This document shows positions 8,013 through 14,738 of a DNA stretch of 64,000 nucleotides, in pieces. Numbering within the stretch: the first letter of the stretch is position 1; the number at the start of each line of letters is the position of its first letter. Origin of the DNA: Chersky-840 sp035604715 (lineage in GTDB: Bacteria; Actinomycetota; Acidimicrobiia; Acidimicrobiales; UBA8190); the NCBI GenBank assembly GCA_963731665.1, contig CAVSWP010000006.1, positions 1 to 64,000 on the forward strand, given 5' to 3'. Under the pieces are notes generated by a model that saw nothing but the letters and a program-made list of their open reading frames with translations, was not told the origin of the DNA and made no database searches. The position numbers were made by a program, and so were the translations under genes.

Positions 8013-8026
8013 CGGAACCGGTTCTA
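8013..8026. promoter_or_regulatory. Putative KstR-type operator (autoregulation)
   Basis: CGGAACCGGTTCTA matches TnnAACnnGTTnnA except for its first base, and its core GAACCGGTTC (8015-8024) is a perfect palindrome. It lies 24 bases upstream of the KstR-like start codon, in the 110-base region shared with the divergent TetR gene. Confidence 0.6.
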
Positions 8027-8059
8027 CTTCCCGTGGGCCCGTCCGCCCGGGCCCCGAAT

Positions 8060-8074
8060 CTGACATGGCGTCAG
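8060..8074. promoter_or_regulatory. Palindromic operator CTGACATGGCGTCAG (copy 1)
   Basis: An inverted repeat (CTGAC...GTCAG, nearly symmetric throughout) 26 bases upstream of the second TetR gene. Near-identical copies lie at 16243-16257 and 42612-42626, each in a promoter region. The position beside this TetR gene suggests it is that regulator's own operator; this is inference. Confidence 0.6.
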
Positions 8075-8099
8075 CCCCGGGGGCTAGCCTTCGGGCGGC

Positions 8100-8900
8100 A
8101 TGGCCCCCGATGTGGGCGACACCGCCCTGGAGACGATCTTCGACGACGGCGGTGACCCGGGCGCGATCGCCGCCACCGACGGCCGGGTCCCGGGGCGCCG
8201 GGGCCTGGCCACCCGGACACGGCTGCTCGCGTGCACCGCTGAGCTCCTCGCCAGCACGGCGTGGCGCTCGATCAAGGTGATCGACATCGCCCGGCAGGCG
8301 GGGACGTCGCCGGCGACCTTCTACCAGTACTTCGAGAACGTGGAGCAGGCCATCCTGGTGATGGCCGAGGAGCTCATGCAGGGGGCGGGCACCCTGGCCG
8401 AGCTCGTCGACGGGGACTGGTCCGACGAGGCCAGCTGGGCGACGGCCCGGCGGGTGGTCGAGGGGTTCATGGCCTACTGGGACGCCAACCGGGCGGTGTT
8501 CCGGGTGGTCGAGCTGGCCACCGAGGAGGGCGACCTGCGCTTCCAGGGGTTGCGGGTGCGCGCCCTCAACGCCGTGACGGTGACCTTGGCCCGGGTGATC
8601 GCGTCGGACACCCCCAACCGCAGCCCGGCGGGCACCGACGCCATGGCGGTGGCCGCCACGCTCATCTCGATGCTGGCGCACGTGGCCGCCCATCGCTACG
8701 GGTTCGAGTTCTGGGGCATCCGCACCACCGCCATGGTCGACACCCAGGCGCGGGTGCTGCACTGGGCCGTCACGGGGAAGCCCGGGGGCCCGAGCGTCGG
8801 CACCGGGGCGGTCCCGGCGCCGCGCACCGGCCCGGTGGTGGGGGGCGGCGCCGCGCAGACCCGGGTGGAACAAGCGCGCCGGCGACCGACCGCTACTTGA
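8100..8900 (+). CDS. TetR-family transcriptional regulator
   Basis: A 266-residue regulator divergent from the KstR-like gene. The helix-turn-helix lies at about residues 38-85: ATRTRLLACTAELLAS, then IKVIDIARQAGTSPATFYQYFENVEQAIL. The ligand domain follows (about 90-225), and the last 40 residues are a Gly/Pro/Arg-rich tail of no clear function. The preceding 30 residues are also non-conserved, so translation could begin later, though ATG 8100 is a reasonable start. Its 3' end overlaps the convergent cyclase gene by eight bases. The 15-bp palindrome before it recurs at two other catabolic promoters, making it the best candidate for their regulator. Confidence 0.85.
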   Translation: MAPDVGDTALETIFDDGGDPGAIAATDGRVPGRRGLATRTRLLACTAELLASTAWRSIKVIDIARQAGTSPATFYQYFENVEQAILVMAEELMQGAGTLAELVDGDWSDEASWATARRVVEGFMAYWDANRAVFRVVELATEEGDLRFQGLRVRALNAVTVTLARVIASDTPNRSPAGTDAMAVAATLISMLAHVAAHRYGFEFWGIRTTAMVDTQARVLHWAVTGKPGGPSVGTGAVPAPRTGPVVGGGAAQTRVEQARRRPTAT

Positions 8901-9879
8901 CGGCCACCGGGTTCAAGGGGGAACCGCACCCGTTGGTGAAGGGCAACGGGGTGGCGTCGAGGAGGAAGGTGTACTGGCCGTCGGCGGCACAGTCCGCCGC
9001 CAGGGCGTCGAGCATCCAGTTCTGGCCCTGGGTCATCCCCATCTCCACGATGTGCAGCAGGTGCACGGGGAGATAGACGTCGGCGTCCTCGCAGGGGATG
9101 ACCTCGAGCGCCATGGTGTCAGTGGCGACGGCGGCGACGTCATGGGCGTGGAACCACTCCGCCGTCGCCATGGAGAGGCCCGACGCCAGGCCCATGTAGT
9201 GCATGACGTCGCCGAAGCCCAGCATGTTGGGGACCGGGACGGTGGCCCCGCCGGCGGGGAAGCGCTCCGCCATGTGGAGGTGCGCCATCTGCCCGGTGCG
9301 CACCAGCACCACGTCGCCCGGCTCGACGCTCACCCCGGCGAGCGCGCAGGCGGCGTCGAGGTCCGAGGGGGTGATGGCGTAGCCGCCCTCGAGCACCTCG
9401 GTGTCCTTGGCCCGGGCCACGTCGAGGAGCACCCCCCGGCTGACCAGTGAGTCCACCAGGTGGATCCCCAGTCGGCTCGCCCCCGCCGAGTTGACCGCCG
9501 TGGCCGGGTACCCGTTGTACAGCACGCCGCGGTAGCTCACATGGGCCAGGCCGTCCCAGTGCGTGGCGCATTGCAGGGGCATGACCACGACGTCCTCGTT
9601 GGCACAGATCCACTCGGGGTCGTCGGACAGGGGCACGTTCACGTACGACATGGTGCGCACCGGGTTGAAGCGGACGGGCACCACGCCTTTCTGGATCCCC
9701 TCGGCCTCCGACAGCGCCAGCCCCAGGGGAAACGCCCGGCCGGAACGGACGCTGGCCACGGCCCGGAGCCGGACGTCGTCGGTCACGAAGTTGAGCGTGC
9801 CCAGCTGGTCCTGGGCGCCCCAGCGGCCCCAGTTGTTGACCCTGGCGGCCGTCGCCGTGAACTGCTCGGAGGCTCCCAT
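8893..9879 (-). CDS. Cyclase-family (PF04199, kynurenine formamidase-like) metal-dependent hydrolase
   Basis: A 328-residue protein of the cyclase family, which includes metal-dependent amidases and lactonases. The metal-binding signature is MPLQCATHWDGLAHVSY near residue 100, the family's HxGTHxD-type motif in variant form. NNWGRWGAQDQLGTLNFV at the N-terminus and GDVVLVRTGQM near 195 are also typical. Close relatives annotated in actinobacteria occur near aromatic or terpenoid catabolic genes; substrate here is unknown. It overlaps the TetR gene tail-to-tail by eight bases. Confidence 0.85.
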   Translation of the reverse strand: MGASEQFTATAARVNNWGRWGAQDQLGTLNFVTDDVRLRAVASVRSGRAFPLGLALSEAEGIQKGVVPVRFNPVRTMSYVNVPLSDDPEWICANEDVVVMPLQCATHWDGLAHVSYRGVLYNGYPATAVNSAGASRLGIHLVDSLVSRGVLLDVARAKDTEVLEGGYAITPSDLDAACALAGVSVEPGDVVLVRTGQMAHLHMAERFPAGGATVPVPNMLGFGDVMHYMGLASGLSMATAEWFHAHDVAAVATDTMALEVIPCEDADVYLPVHLLHIVEMGMTQGQNWMLDALAADCAADGQYTFLLDATPLPFTNGCGSPLNPVAVK

Positions 9880-10025
9880 CGCGGCCGCAGGCTAGTGGCG
9901 GTGGCGCTCGCACGTCGGCGCCGGGCGCCCTCCGACAGGCCCCCCAGGCACGGAAAATCCCTCGTCGCCGGGTCGGCGCGGTCCTACACTGGATGGCAGT
10001 CTCACGAAGCACGAGGAGGTGGCCA

Positions 10026-10457
10026 GTGCGGATCTCAACCCTCCTTGCTGGTAAGGGAGACCTGGTGGCGACCATCACCGGGGACAAGACGGTGGCAGGC
10101 GCCGTGGCGCAGCTGCGCGCACATGGCATCGGGGCCCTGGTGGTGTCCTCCGACGGGCAGCACATCGACGGCATCGTGTCCGAGCGCGACATCGTGCGCG
10201 CCCTGCACACCCGCCATGAATCGCTGCTGGAGGAGCCCGTCCGGTCGATCATGACGTCGACGGTGTTCACGGCCTCGCCCGAAGACGACGTGGAGTCCGT
10301 CATGGCGGCCATGACCGAACGCCGGATCCGCCACGTCCCGGTGGTGAACGACGGGTATCTGTGCGGGATCATCAGCATCGGTGACGTGGTGAAGAGCCGT
10401 CTGGCCGAGCTCGAGAAGGACCGCAAGGAGCTCGTGGAGTACATCAACGCCCGCTGA
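10026..10457 (+). CDS. Tandem CBS-domain protein
   Basis: A 143-residue protein made of two CBS domains (about residues 8-62 and 75-125), the Bateman module that senses adenine nucleotides. Conserved blocks are GIGALVVSSDGQHIDGIVSERDIVRAL and RRIRHVPVVNDGYLCGIISIGDVVK. The GTG at 10026 is chosen because GAGGAGG lies seven bases upstream; an ATG at 9993 in the same frame lacks such a site. A TACACT -10-like element lies at 9985-9990. No fused enzymatic domain is present, so it probably acts on a partner. It belongs to no clear operon. Confidence 0.9.
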   Translation: MRISTLLAGKGDLVATITGDKTVAGAVAQLRAHGIGALVVSSDGQHIDGIVSERDIVRALHTRHESLLEEPVRSIMTSTVFTASPEDDVESVMAAMTERRIRHVPVVNDGYLCGIISIGDVVKSRLAELEKDRKELVEYINAR

Positions 10458-10487
10458 GCACCGGCCGCCAGGCGGGCGCCGGGTGGG

Positions 10488-11018
10488 ATGCTTGGTCTCG
10501 TGCCCGTCTCGTTCCGACCGCTGCGACGGTCCGACTTCGCACTCATGGCCAACTGGCTGGCGGCGCCCCACGTGGCGCCGTGGTGGCCCGACGAGCCCAC
10601 CGTGGAGGCCCTCGAAGCCAGTTACGGGCCGGTGGTCAACGCCGTCGACCCCACCGAGGCGTTCATGGTCGAGCTCGAGGGCCGACCGGTGGGGTTCGTC
10701 CAGCGCTACCTCCTCGACGACTATCCGGAGTGGTGCGCCGCGCTGGGCATCGAGCGCGCCGCCGGGATCGACTACCTGATCGGCGTGGCGGCGCTGACCG
10801 GCGTGGGCCTGGGACCGGTCATCGTGGACTCGTTCTCCACCTTGACCTTCGAGCGCTACCCGGGCGTCGACCGGTTGGCGGTGGCGGTGCAGCAGGCGAA
10901 CCACCGGTCCTGGCGGGCGCTCGAGAAGGCCGGGTTCGGCCGGGTGTTCGCGGGGATGATCGACTCCGAGGACGCCAGCGACGCCGGTCCCAGCTACGTC
11001 TACGTGCGCGGCCGCTGA
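10488..11018 (+). CDS. GNAT acetyltransferase, AAC(6')-Ib-like
   Basis: A 176-residue GNAT-fold N-acetyltransferase. The N-terminus (FRPLRRSDFALMANWLAAPHVAPWW) matches the AAC(6')/siderophore-acylase branch. The acetyl-CoA loop region is LTGVGLGPVIVDSF, followed by VAVQQANHRSWRALEKAGFGRVF, the usual C-terminal block where an Asn helps bind CoA. Substrate could be an aminoglycoside-like amine or a metabolite; this cannot be decided from sequence. It follows the CBS gene by 30 bases. Confidence 0.85.
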   Translation: MLGLVPVSFRPLRRSDFALMANWLAAPHVAPWWPDEPTVEALEASYGPVVNAVDPTEAFMVELEGRPVGFVQRYLLDDYPEWCAALGIERAAGIDYLIGVAALTGVGLGPVIVDSFSTLTFERYPGVDRLAVAVQQANHRSWRALEKAGFGRVFAGMIDSEDASDAGPSYVYVRGR

Positions 11019-11037
11019 TCAGGCCGCTTCGGACGGG

Positions 11038-11391
11038 TCAGGAACCTCCCAACAGCGTCCGCAACATCGCCAGGCGCCCCGGCGCCACGCGCCACCACGT
11101 CCATTTCCCGCGCTTGTCGCCCACGATGAGGCCGGCCTCGGCCAGCACCCGGGTGTGATGGGAGATGGTGGGCTGGCTCTTGGCCAGGGGCCCCTCGAGG
11201 TGGCAGCTGCACGCCTCGCCCTGGGCCGACACCAACGACAACAACCGGAGCCGCACCGGATCTCCCAGGGCAGCCAGCACCGGCGCCAGCTCGGCGGCGT
11301 CGCGCTCGGACAGGGCGGCGTCGGTGATGGGCGCACAGCACAGGTCGTCTGTTTGGTCCGTCGGCACCGCGCTCCGCATGGTGGCGCCCAT
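11038..11391 (-). CDS. arsR: ArsR-family arsenic-responsive repressor
   Basis: A 117-residue winged-helix repressor. The recognition region reads SQPTISHHTRVLAEAGLI. An N-terminal vicinal cysteine pair (C18-C19, DDLCCAP) and the ACSC cysteines at 61 and 63 match the layout of the Corynebacterium glutamicum ArsR sensor, which uses an N-terminal Cys pair plus one more Cys to bind As(III). The ATG at 11391 has GAGGGAGGA directly upstream and is preferred over the ATGs at 11406 and 11412. It is transcribed away from the arsI-aquaporin-arsC genes across an overlapping promoter region. Confidence 0.9.
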   Translation of the reverse strand: MGATMRSAVPTDQTDDLCCAPITDAALSERDAAELAPVLAALGDPVRLRLLSLVSAQGEACSCHLEGPLAKSQPTISHHTRVLAEAGLIVGDKRGKWTWWRVAPGRLAMLRTLLGGS

Positions 11392-11403
11392 CGTCCTCCC
11401 TCT

Positions 11404-11456
11404 CATTGACAAGCGTCGATGCGACGATCATACTCTCGAATCGACAGTGGTCAATG
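11404..11456. promoter_or_regulatory. Face-to-face ars promoters with candidate ArsR operator
   Basis: Rightward: TTGACA at 11406-11411, 17 bases, then CATACT at 11429-11434. Leftward (minus strand): TTGACC (11449-11454), 16 bases, then TATGAT (11427-11432). The two -10 boxes overlap, so the promoters cannot easily fire together. CGTCG-ATG-CGACG at 11414-11426 is a perfect inverted repeat between the rightward boxes, a likely ArsR site. CATTGAC and GTCAATG flank the whole element symmetrically. Confidence 0.65.
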
Positions 11457-11469
11457 TGAAGGAGGGGTC

Positions 11470-11856
11470 ATGTCCCGGGTCCAGCTCGCCCTCAACGTCT
11501 CCGACCTCGACGAGGCGGTGGCCTTCTACTCGAAGCTCTTCGACACGTCGCCGGTCAAGGTCCGGCCCGGTTACGCCAACTTCGTCGTGGCCGACCCCCC
11601 GCTCAAGCTCGTCCTGGTCGAGCACCCCGATGCGCCGGACACCCTCAACCACCTCGGTGTGGAGGTCGACGGGGCCGAGGAGGTCGCCGCCGCCCAGCGG
11701 CGACTGGCCGCCCGCGGCCTGGCCACCACCGTCGAGGACCAGGTGTCGTGCTGCTACGCCGTGCAGGACAAGGTGTGGGTGCACTCCCCCGACGGGTCGC
11801 CGTGGGAGATCTACACCGTGCTCGCCGACGCCGAGACTCCTGCCCCGTGCTGCTGA
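11470..11856 (+). CDS. arsI: ArsI/CadI-family glyoxalase-fold protein (C-As lyase)
   Basis: A 128-residue vicinal-oxygen-chelate protein starting MSRVQLALNV. It closely resembles mycobacterial CadI and the ArsI dioxygenases that cleave the carbon-arsenic bond of trivalent organoarsenicals. Likely Fe(II) ligands are Gln5, His61 (LNHLGVEV) and Glu113 (PWEIYTV); the substrate-binding vicinal cysteines are C94-C95 (VSCCYAVQDKVWV). The protein ends in a second Cys-Cys pair. A GGAGGGG ribosome binding site precedes the ATG. It is first in an operon with an aquaporin and arsC, opposite arsR, so arsenic detoxification is well supported by context. Confidence 0.92.
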   Translation: MSRVQLALNVSDLDEAVAFYSKLFDTSPVKVRPGYANFVVADPPLKLVLVEHPDAPDTLNHLGVEVDGAEEVAAAQRRLAARGLATTVEDQVSCCYAVQDKVWVHSPDGSPWEIYTVLADAETPAPCC

Positions 11857-12566
11857 TCGACAGGCCGCTGGCGCGTCAGACGCTGGCCGAGTTCGTGGGC
11901 ACCGCCTTCCTGGTGGCCGCCGTGGTGGGGTCCGGGATCGCCGCCCAGCGCCTGTCTCCGCACCAGGTGGGGCTCGAGTTGCTCGAGAACACCGCCGCCA
12001 CCGCAGCGGCCTTGGTGGCGATCATCTTCGCCGTGGGCCCCGTGTCGGGGGCCCATCTCAACCCCGTGGTCACCCTGGTCGACAGGCTCTTCGGGGGGCT
12101 TCGGACCCGGGCCGCGGTGGCCTATGTCCTGGCGCAGTTCACCGGCGGCACCGCCGGCGCCGTCGCCGCCAACACCATGTTCGGCCTGCCGGCGCTGTCT
12201 CTGTCGGCGCATCACCGGGCCGCGGGACCGCACCTCTTCGCCGAGGCGGTCGCCACCTTCGGGCTCGTGCTCGTGGTCTTCGGGGTGGTGCGCGCCGGGC
12301 GGGGCGCGGTGGTGCCCTTCGCCGTGGGCGCCTACATCGCGGCCGCCTACTGGTTCACCTCGTCGACGAGCTTCGCCAATCCCGCGGTGACCTTCTCGCG
12401 CATGTTGTCGGACTCCTTGGCCGGCATCGCCCCGTCGTCGGTGCCGGGGTTCGTGGGGCTCGAGCTCGTCGGGGGGGTGCTCGGGGCGGCCTGCATCGCC
12501 GTGCTCTATCCCCGCGAGCGCGAGGACGCCGCCGACGTGTTGCTCCCCCATCCCGAGGCGGCATGA
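11847..12566 (+). CDS. Aquaporin/glycerol-channel family protein (arsenite channel type)
   Basis: A 239-residue MIP-family channel with about six membrane helices. The two pore loops are HLNPVVTL (NPV) near residue 70 and FANPAVTF (NPA) near 185. The GTG at 11847 overlaps the end of arsI by ten bases, and its stop overlaps the arsC start (ATGA), so the three genes are translationally coupled. In Sinorhizobium an aquaporin (AqpS) in an ars operon lets arsenite leave after arsenate reduction; the same role is inferred here, since no ArsB or Acr3 pump is present. Confidence 0.9.
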   Translation: MLLIDRPLARQTLAEFVGTAFLVAAVVGSGIAAQRLSPHQVGLELLENTAATAAALVAIIFAVGPVSGAHLNPVVTLVDRLFGGLRTRAAVAYVLAQFTGGTAGAVAANTMFGLPALSLSAHHRAAGPHLFAEAVATFGLVLVVFGVVRAGRGAVVPFAVGAYIAAAYWFTSSTSFANPAVTFSRMLSDSLAGIAPSSVPGFVGLELVGGVLGAACIAVLYPREREDAADVLLPHPEAA

Positions 12567-12968
12567 TCCCGCCCCCACCCGAGGTCCTCTTCGTGTGCGT
12601 GCACAACGCCGGCCGGTCGCAGATGGCCGCCGCCCTCATGGCGCGCCACGGCGCCGGACGCGTCGTGGTCGGCTCGGCGGGCACCGATCCCGCCGAGCAC
12701 CTCAACCCCGCCGTGGTGGTGGCCATGGCCGAGGTAGGGCATCGACCTCTCCGCCCAGCGCCCCCGGGCGCTCACCGACGACGACGCCCGGCGCGCCGCG
12801 GTCATCGTGACGATGGGTTGCGGCGACACCTGCCCCGTCTATGCGGGCACGCGCCACCTGGACTGGGCCCTCGACGATCCCGCCGGCAAGAGCGTCGAGG
12901 AGGTGCGCGTCATCCGCGACCAGATCGACGGCCTGGTGCGGGGACTGGTGGCCGAGCTCGTGGCGTGA
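12563..12968 (+). pseudogene. arsC: Arsenate reductase (LMW-PTP fold) with one frameshift
   Basis: Low-molecular-weight phosphatase-type arsenate reductase, which reduces arsenate to arsenite. The first frame gives EVLFVCVHNAGRSQMAAALM with the CX5R loop, up to MAEVG at about 12739. The expected continuation (GIDLSAQRPRALTDDDARR, then VTMGCGDTCPV, DPAGKSVEEVRVIRDQID) lies in the next frame and ends with TGA at 12966. One extra base around 12734-12739 (GAGGTAGGGCATC) explains this. The rest is undamaged and rejoined would be about 135 residues, the normal length. It is either a very recent mutation or a sequence error. Confidence 0.85.
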
Positions 12969-12996
12969 GCGGCTGAGGAACCGGACCCAGTGGGGT

Positions 12997-14730
12997 TCAG
13001 GCCACCCCCGGCGCCACCACGCGCCCCGGGAGGTTGGCGCGCAGCACCTCGCCGTGGCGCACGATGGGGACGCCGTTCACGATGGTCCAGTAGATGCCCC
13101 GGGGCCGCGCCGAGTAGCGCGCCTCGCCCCCGGGGAAGTCCTTGACCTGCTTCTTGGACTCGAGCTCGACGGTGTCGGGGTCGAACACGAAGGCGTCGGC
13201 CCAGTACCCCGGGAGGAGCATGCCCCGGCCCTCGAAGCCCAGCAGCGCGGCGGGCACCTGCGTCATCTGCCGGATGCCCTCCTCGAGGCTCCACAGCTTT
13301 CGATCCCGGACCCAGAAGGCCAGGAAGGCCGTGGACCAGTCAGACCCGTCGTCGCGATCGAGATGGGCGCCGCCGTCGGAGACGCCGATGATCATGGCGG
13401 GGTGGCTCTGGCCGTGGGCCACCGCCTCCTCCCACGCCCGGCTCTTGTTGACGTATCGGAAGACCGTTGCCAGGTCCTCGTCGAGGGCCAGGTCGAGCAG
13501 GGCGTCGGCGGGCTCCTTGCCGAGCTCGGTGGCGATGTCGGCGATCGTGCGGCGCACGAACTTCTCGTTGTGCGCCTTGGCCACCTCGTCGACCTCCACC
13601 ACGCTCCAGCGCGGCGGGGGCAGCGTCGACCCCTGGGCGCCGTCGGTGTTGGGATGCTCCACGGCATGGCGCATCTCAGTGCGCGCCGCCGGGTCGCGCA
13701 ACAGGGCGAGGCGGTCCTGGCGGGCCACGCCCGGGCCCAGCGCCCGGTGCCAGGCGGGCACCCCCTCGTAGAGGTTGGTGCCGGTGTCGATGCGGAAGTC
13801 GCGGTCGAAGGGATGGTTGCGCAACAACGAGAAGATGCCCACGCCCTGGCGCCCGACCTCCTCGATCCACTCCGAGACCTGCTCCCACTCCGCCCCCGGG
13901 ACGTCGACCTTGGAGCGCCCACCCAGTCCCTGCAAGATGATGGGGAGCCGGCTGGCGCTGCCCAGGCGGAACAGCAGCTCCTTGTCGTCCTGGTCGAGTC
14001 CGCCGATGGCGCTGCGGTGCAGGTAGCTGATCGACCCCCCGCGGTGGCGTCCCGCCTCGGCGCACAACACCTCGAGCTCCGCCAGCGACGCGTACCGGCT
14101 GGGAACCGGTCGGTCGTCCCCGTCGAGCTGGGTGGGTCCGTGCGACGAGCTGAAGCCCGCCGCGCCCGCCTCCATGGCCTCGCCCACGACGTGGCGCATG
14201 TGCTCCACCTCGTCCGCGGTGGCCTCGCGCTCGGACCCGGCCTCGCCCATGACGCTGCGCCGGATCGCCGAGTGGCCCACGTAGCACGCCATGTTCACGC
14301 CCAGCTTCCCGACCCTCGACGCCAGGAATTCGGGAAACGACTCGAAGTCCCACTGCACCGCCGACAGCGCCACCGGTGACATGCCTTCGACCTTGGCGAA
14401 CATGCGGGCCAGGTAGTCGCGCTGGTCGGGGCGGTTGGGAGCCACCGAGAACCCGCAGTTCCCGGCGAGCACCGTGGTCACGCCGTGGTAGCACGAGGAC
14501 GTGGCGTGCGGTTCGAACGTCAGCTGGGGGTCGTAGTGGGTGTGGGCGTCGATGATCCCCGGCGCCACGTGCAAGCCGTCGGCGTCGATGACCTGGTCGG
14601 CGTCCGCGGGGTCGACGAAGCCGATCTTGACGATGCGGCCGTCCTTCACGGCGATGTCCCCGCGCCGGCGGGCCAGGCCACTGCCGTCGAGCACAATGCC
14701 GCCCATGACGGCGAGGTCGTAGGTGCTCAC
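12997..14730 (-). CDS. Amidohydrolase family 3 (N-acyl-D-amino-acid deacylase-like)
   Basis: A 577-residue TIM-barrel metal hydrolase. The N-terminal metal site is APGIIDAHTHYDPQ near residue 65, followed by TTVLAGNCGFSVAP near 90 as in D-aminoacylases. A late block VSDGGAHLDRDDG near 460 carries the catalytic Asp region, and the C-terminal beta-sandwich ends with YWADAFVFDPDTV. The GTG at 14730 has TAGGAG just upstream. It is eight bases downstream of the aldehyde dehydrogenase, so they form one operon. The real substrate is uncertain; this subgroup is widely annotated as D-aminoacylase but often sits with lipid or steroid catabolic genes. Confidence 0.88.
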   Translation of the reverse strand: MSTYDLAVMGGIVLDGSGLARRRGDIAVKDGRIVKIGFVDPADADQVIDADGLHVAPGIIDAHTHYDPQLTFEPHATSSCYHGVTTVLAGNCGFSVAPNRPDQRDYLARMFAKVEGMSPVALSAVQWDFESFPEFLASRVGKLGVNMACYVGHSAIRRSVMGEAGSEREATADEVEHMRHVVGEAMEAGAAGFSSSHGPTQLDGDDRPVPSRYASLAELEVLCAEAGRHRGGSISYLHRSAIGGLDQDDKELLFRLGSASRLPIILQGLGGRSKVDVPGAEWEQVSEWIEEVGRQGVGIFSLLRNHPFDRDFRIDTGTNLYEGVPAWHRALGPGVARQDRLALLRDPAARTEMRHAVEHPNTDGAQGSTLPPPRWSVVEVDEVAKAHNEKFVRRTIADIATELGKEPADALLDLALDEDLATVFRYVNKSRAWEEAVAHGQSHPAMIIGVSDGGAHLDRDDGSDWSTAFLAFWVRDRKLWSLEEGIRQMTQVPAALLGFEGRGMLLPGYWADAFVFDPDTVELESKKQVKDFPGGEARYSARPRGIYWTIVNGVPIVRHGEVLRANLPGRVVAPGVA

Positions 14731-14738
14731 GGCGGCTC

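Noticed and set aside
11165..12976. A 603-codon open frame across the ars region
   Set aside because: It runs antisense to arsR and out of frame through arsI and the aquaporin. Only the short stretch matching the first half of arsC is genuine.
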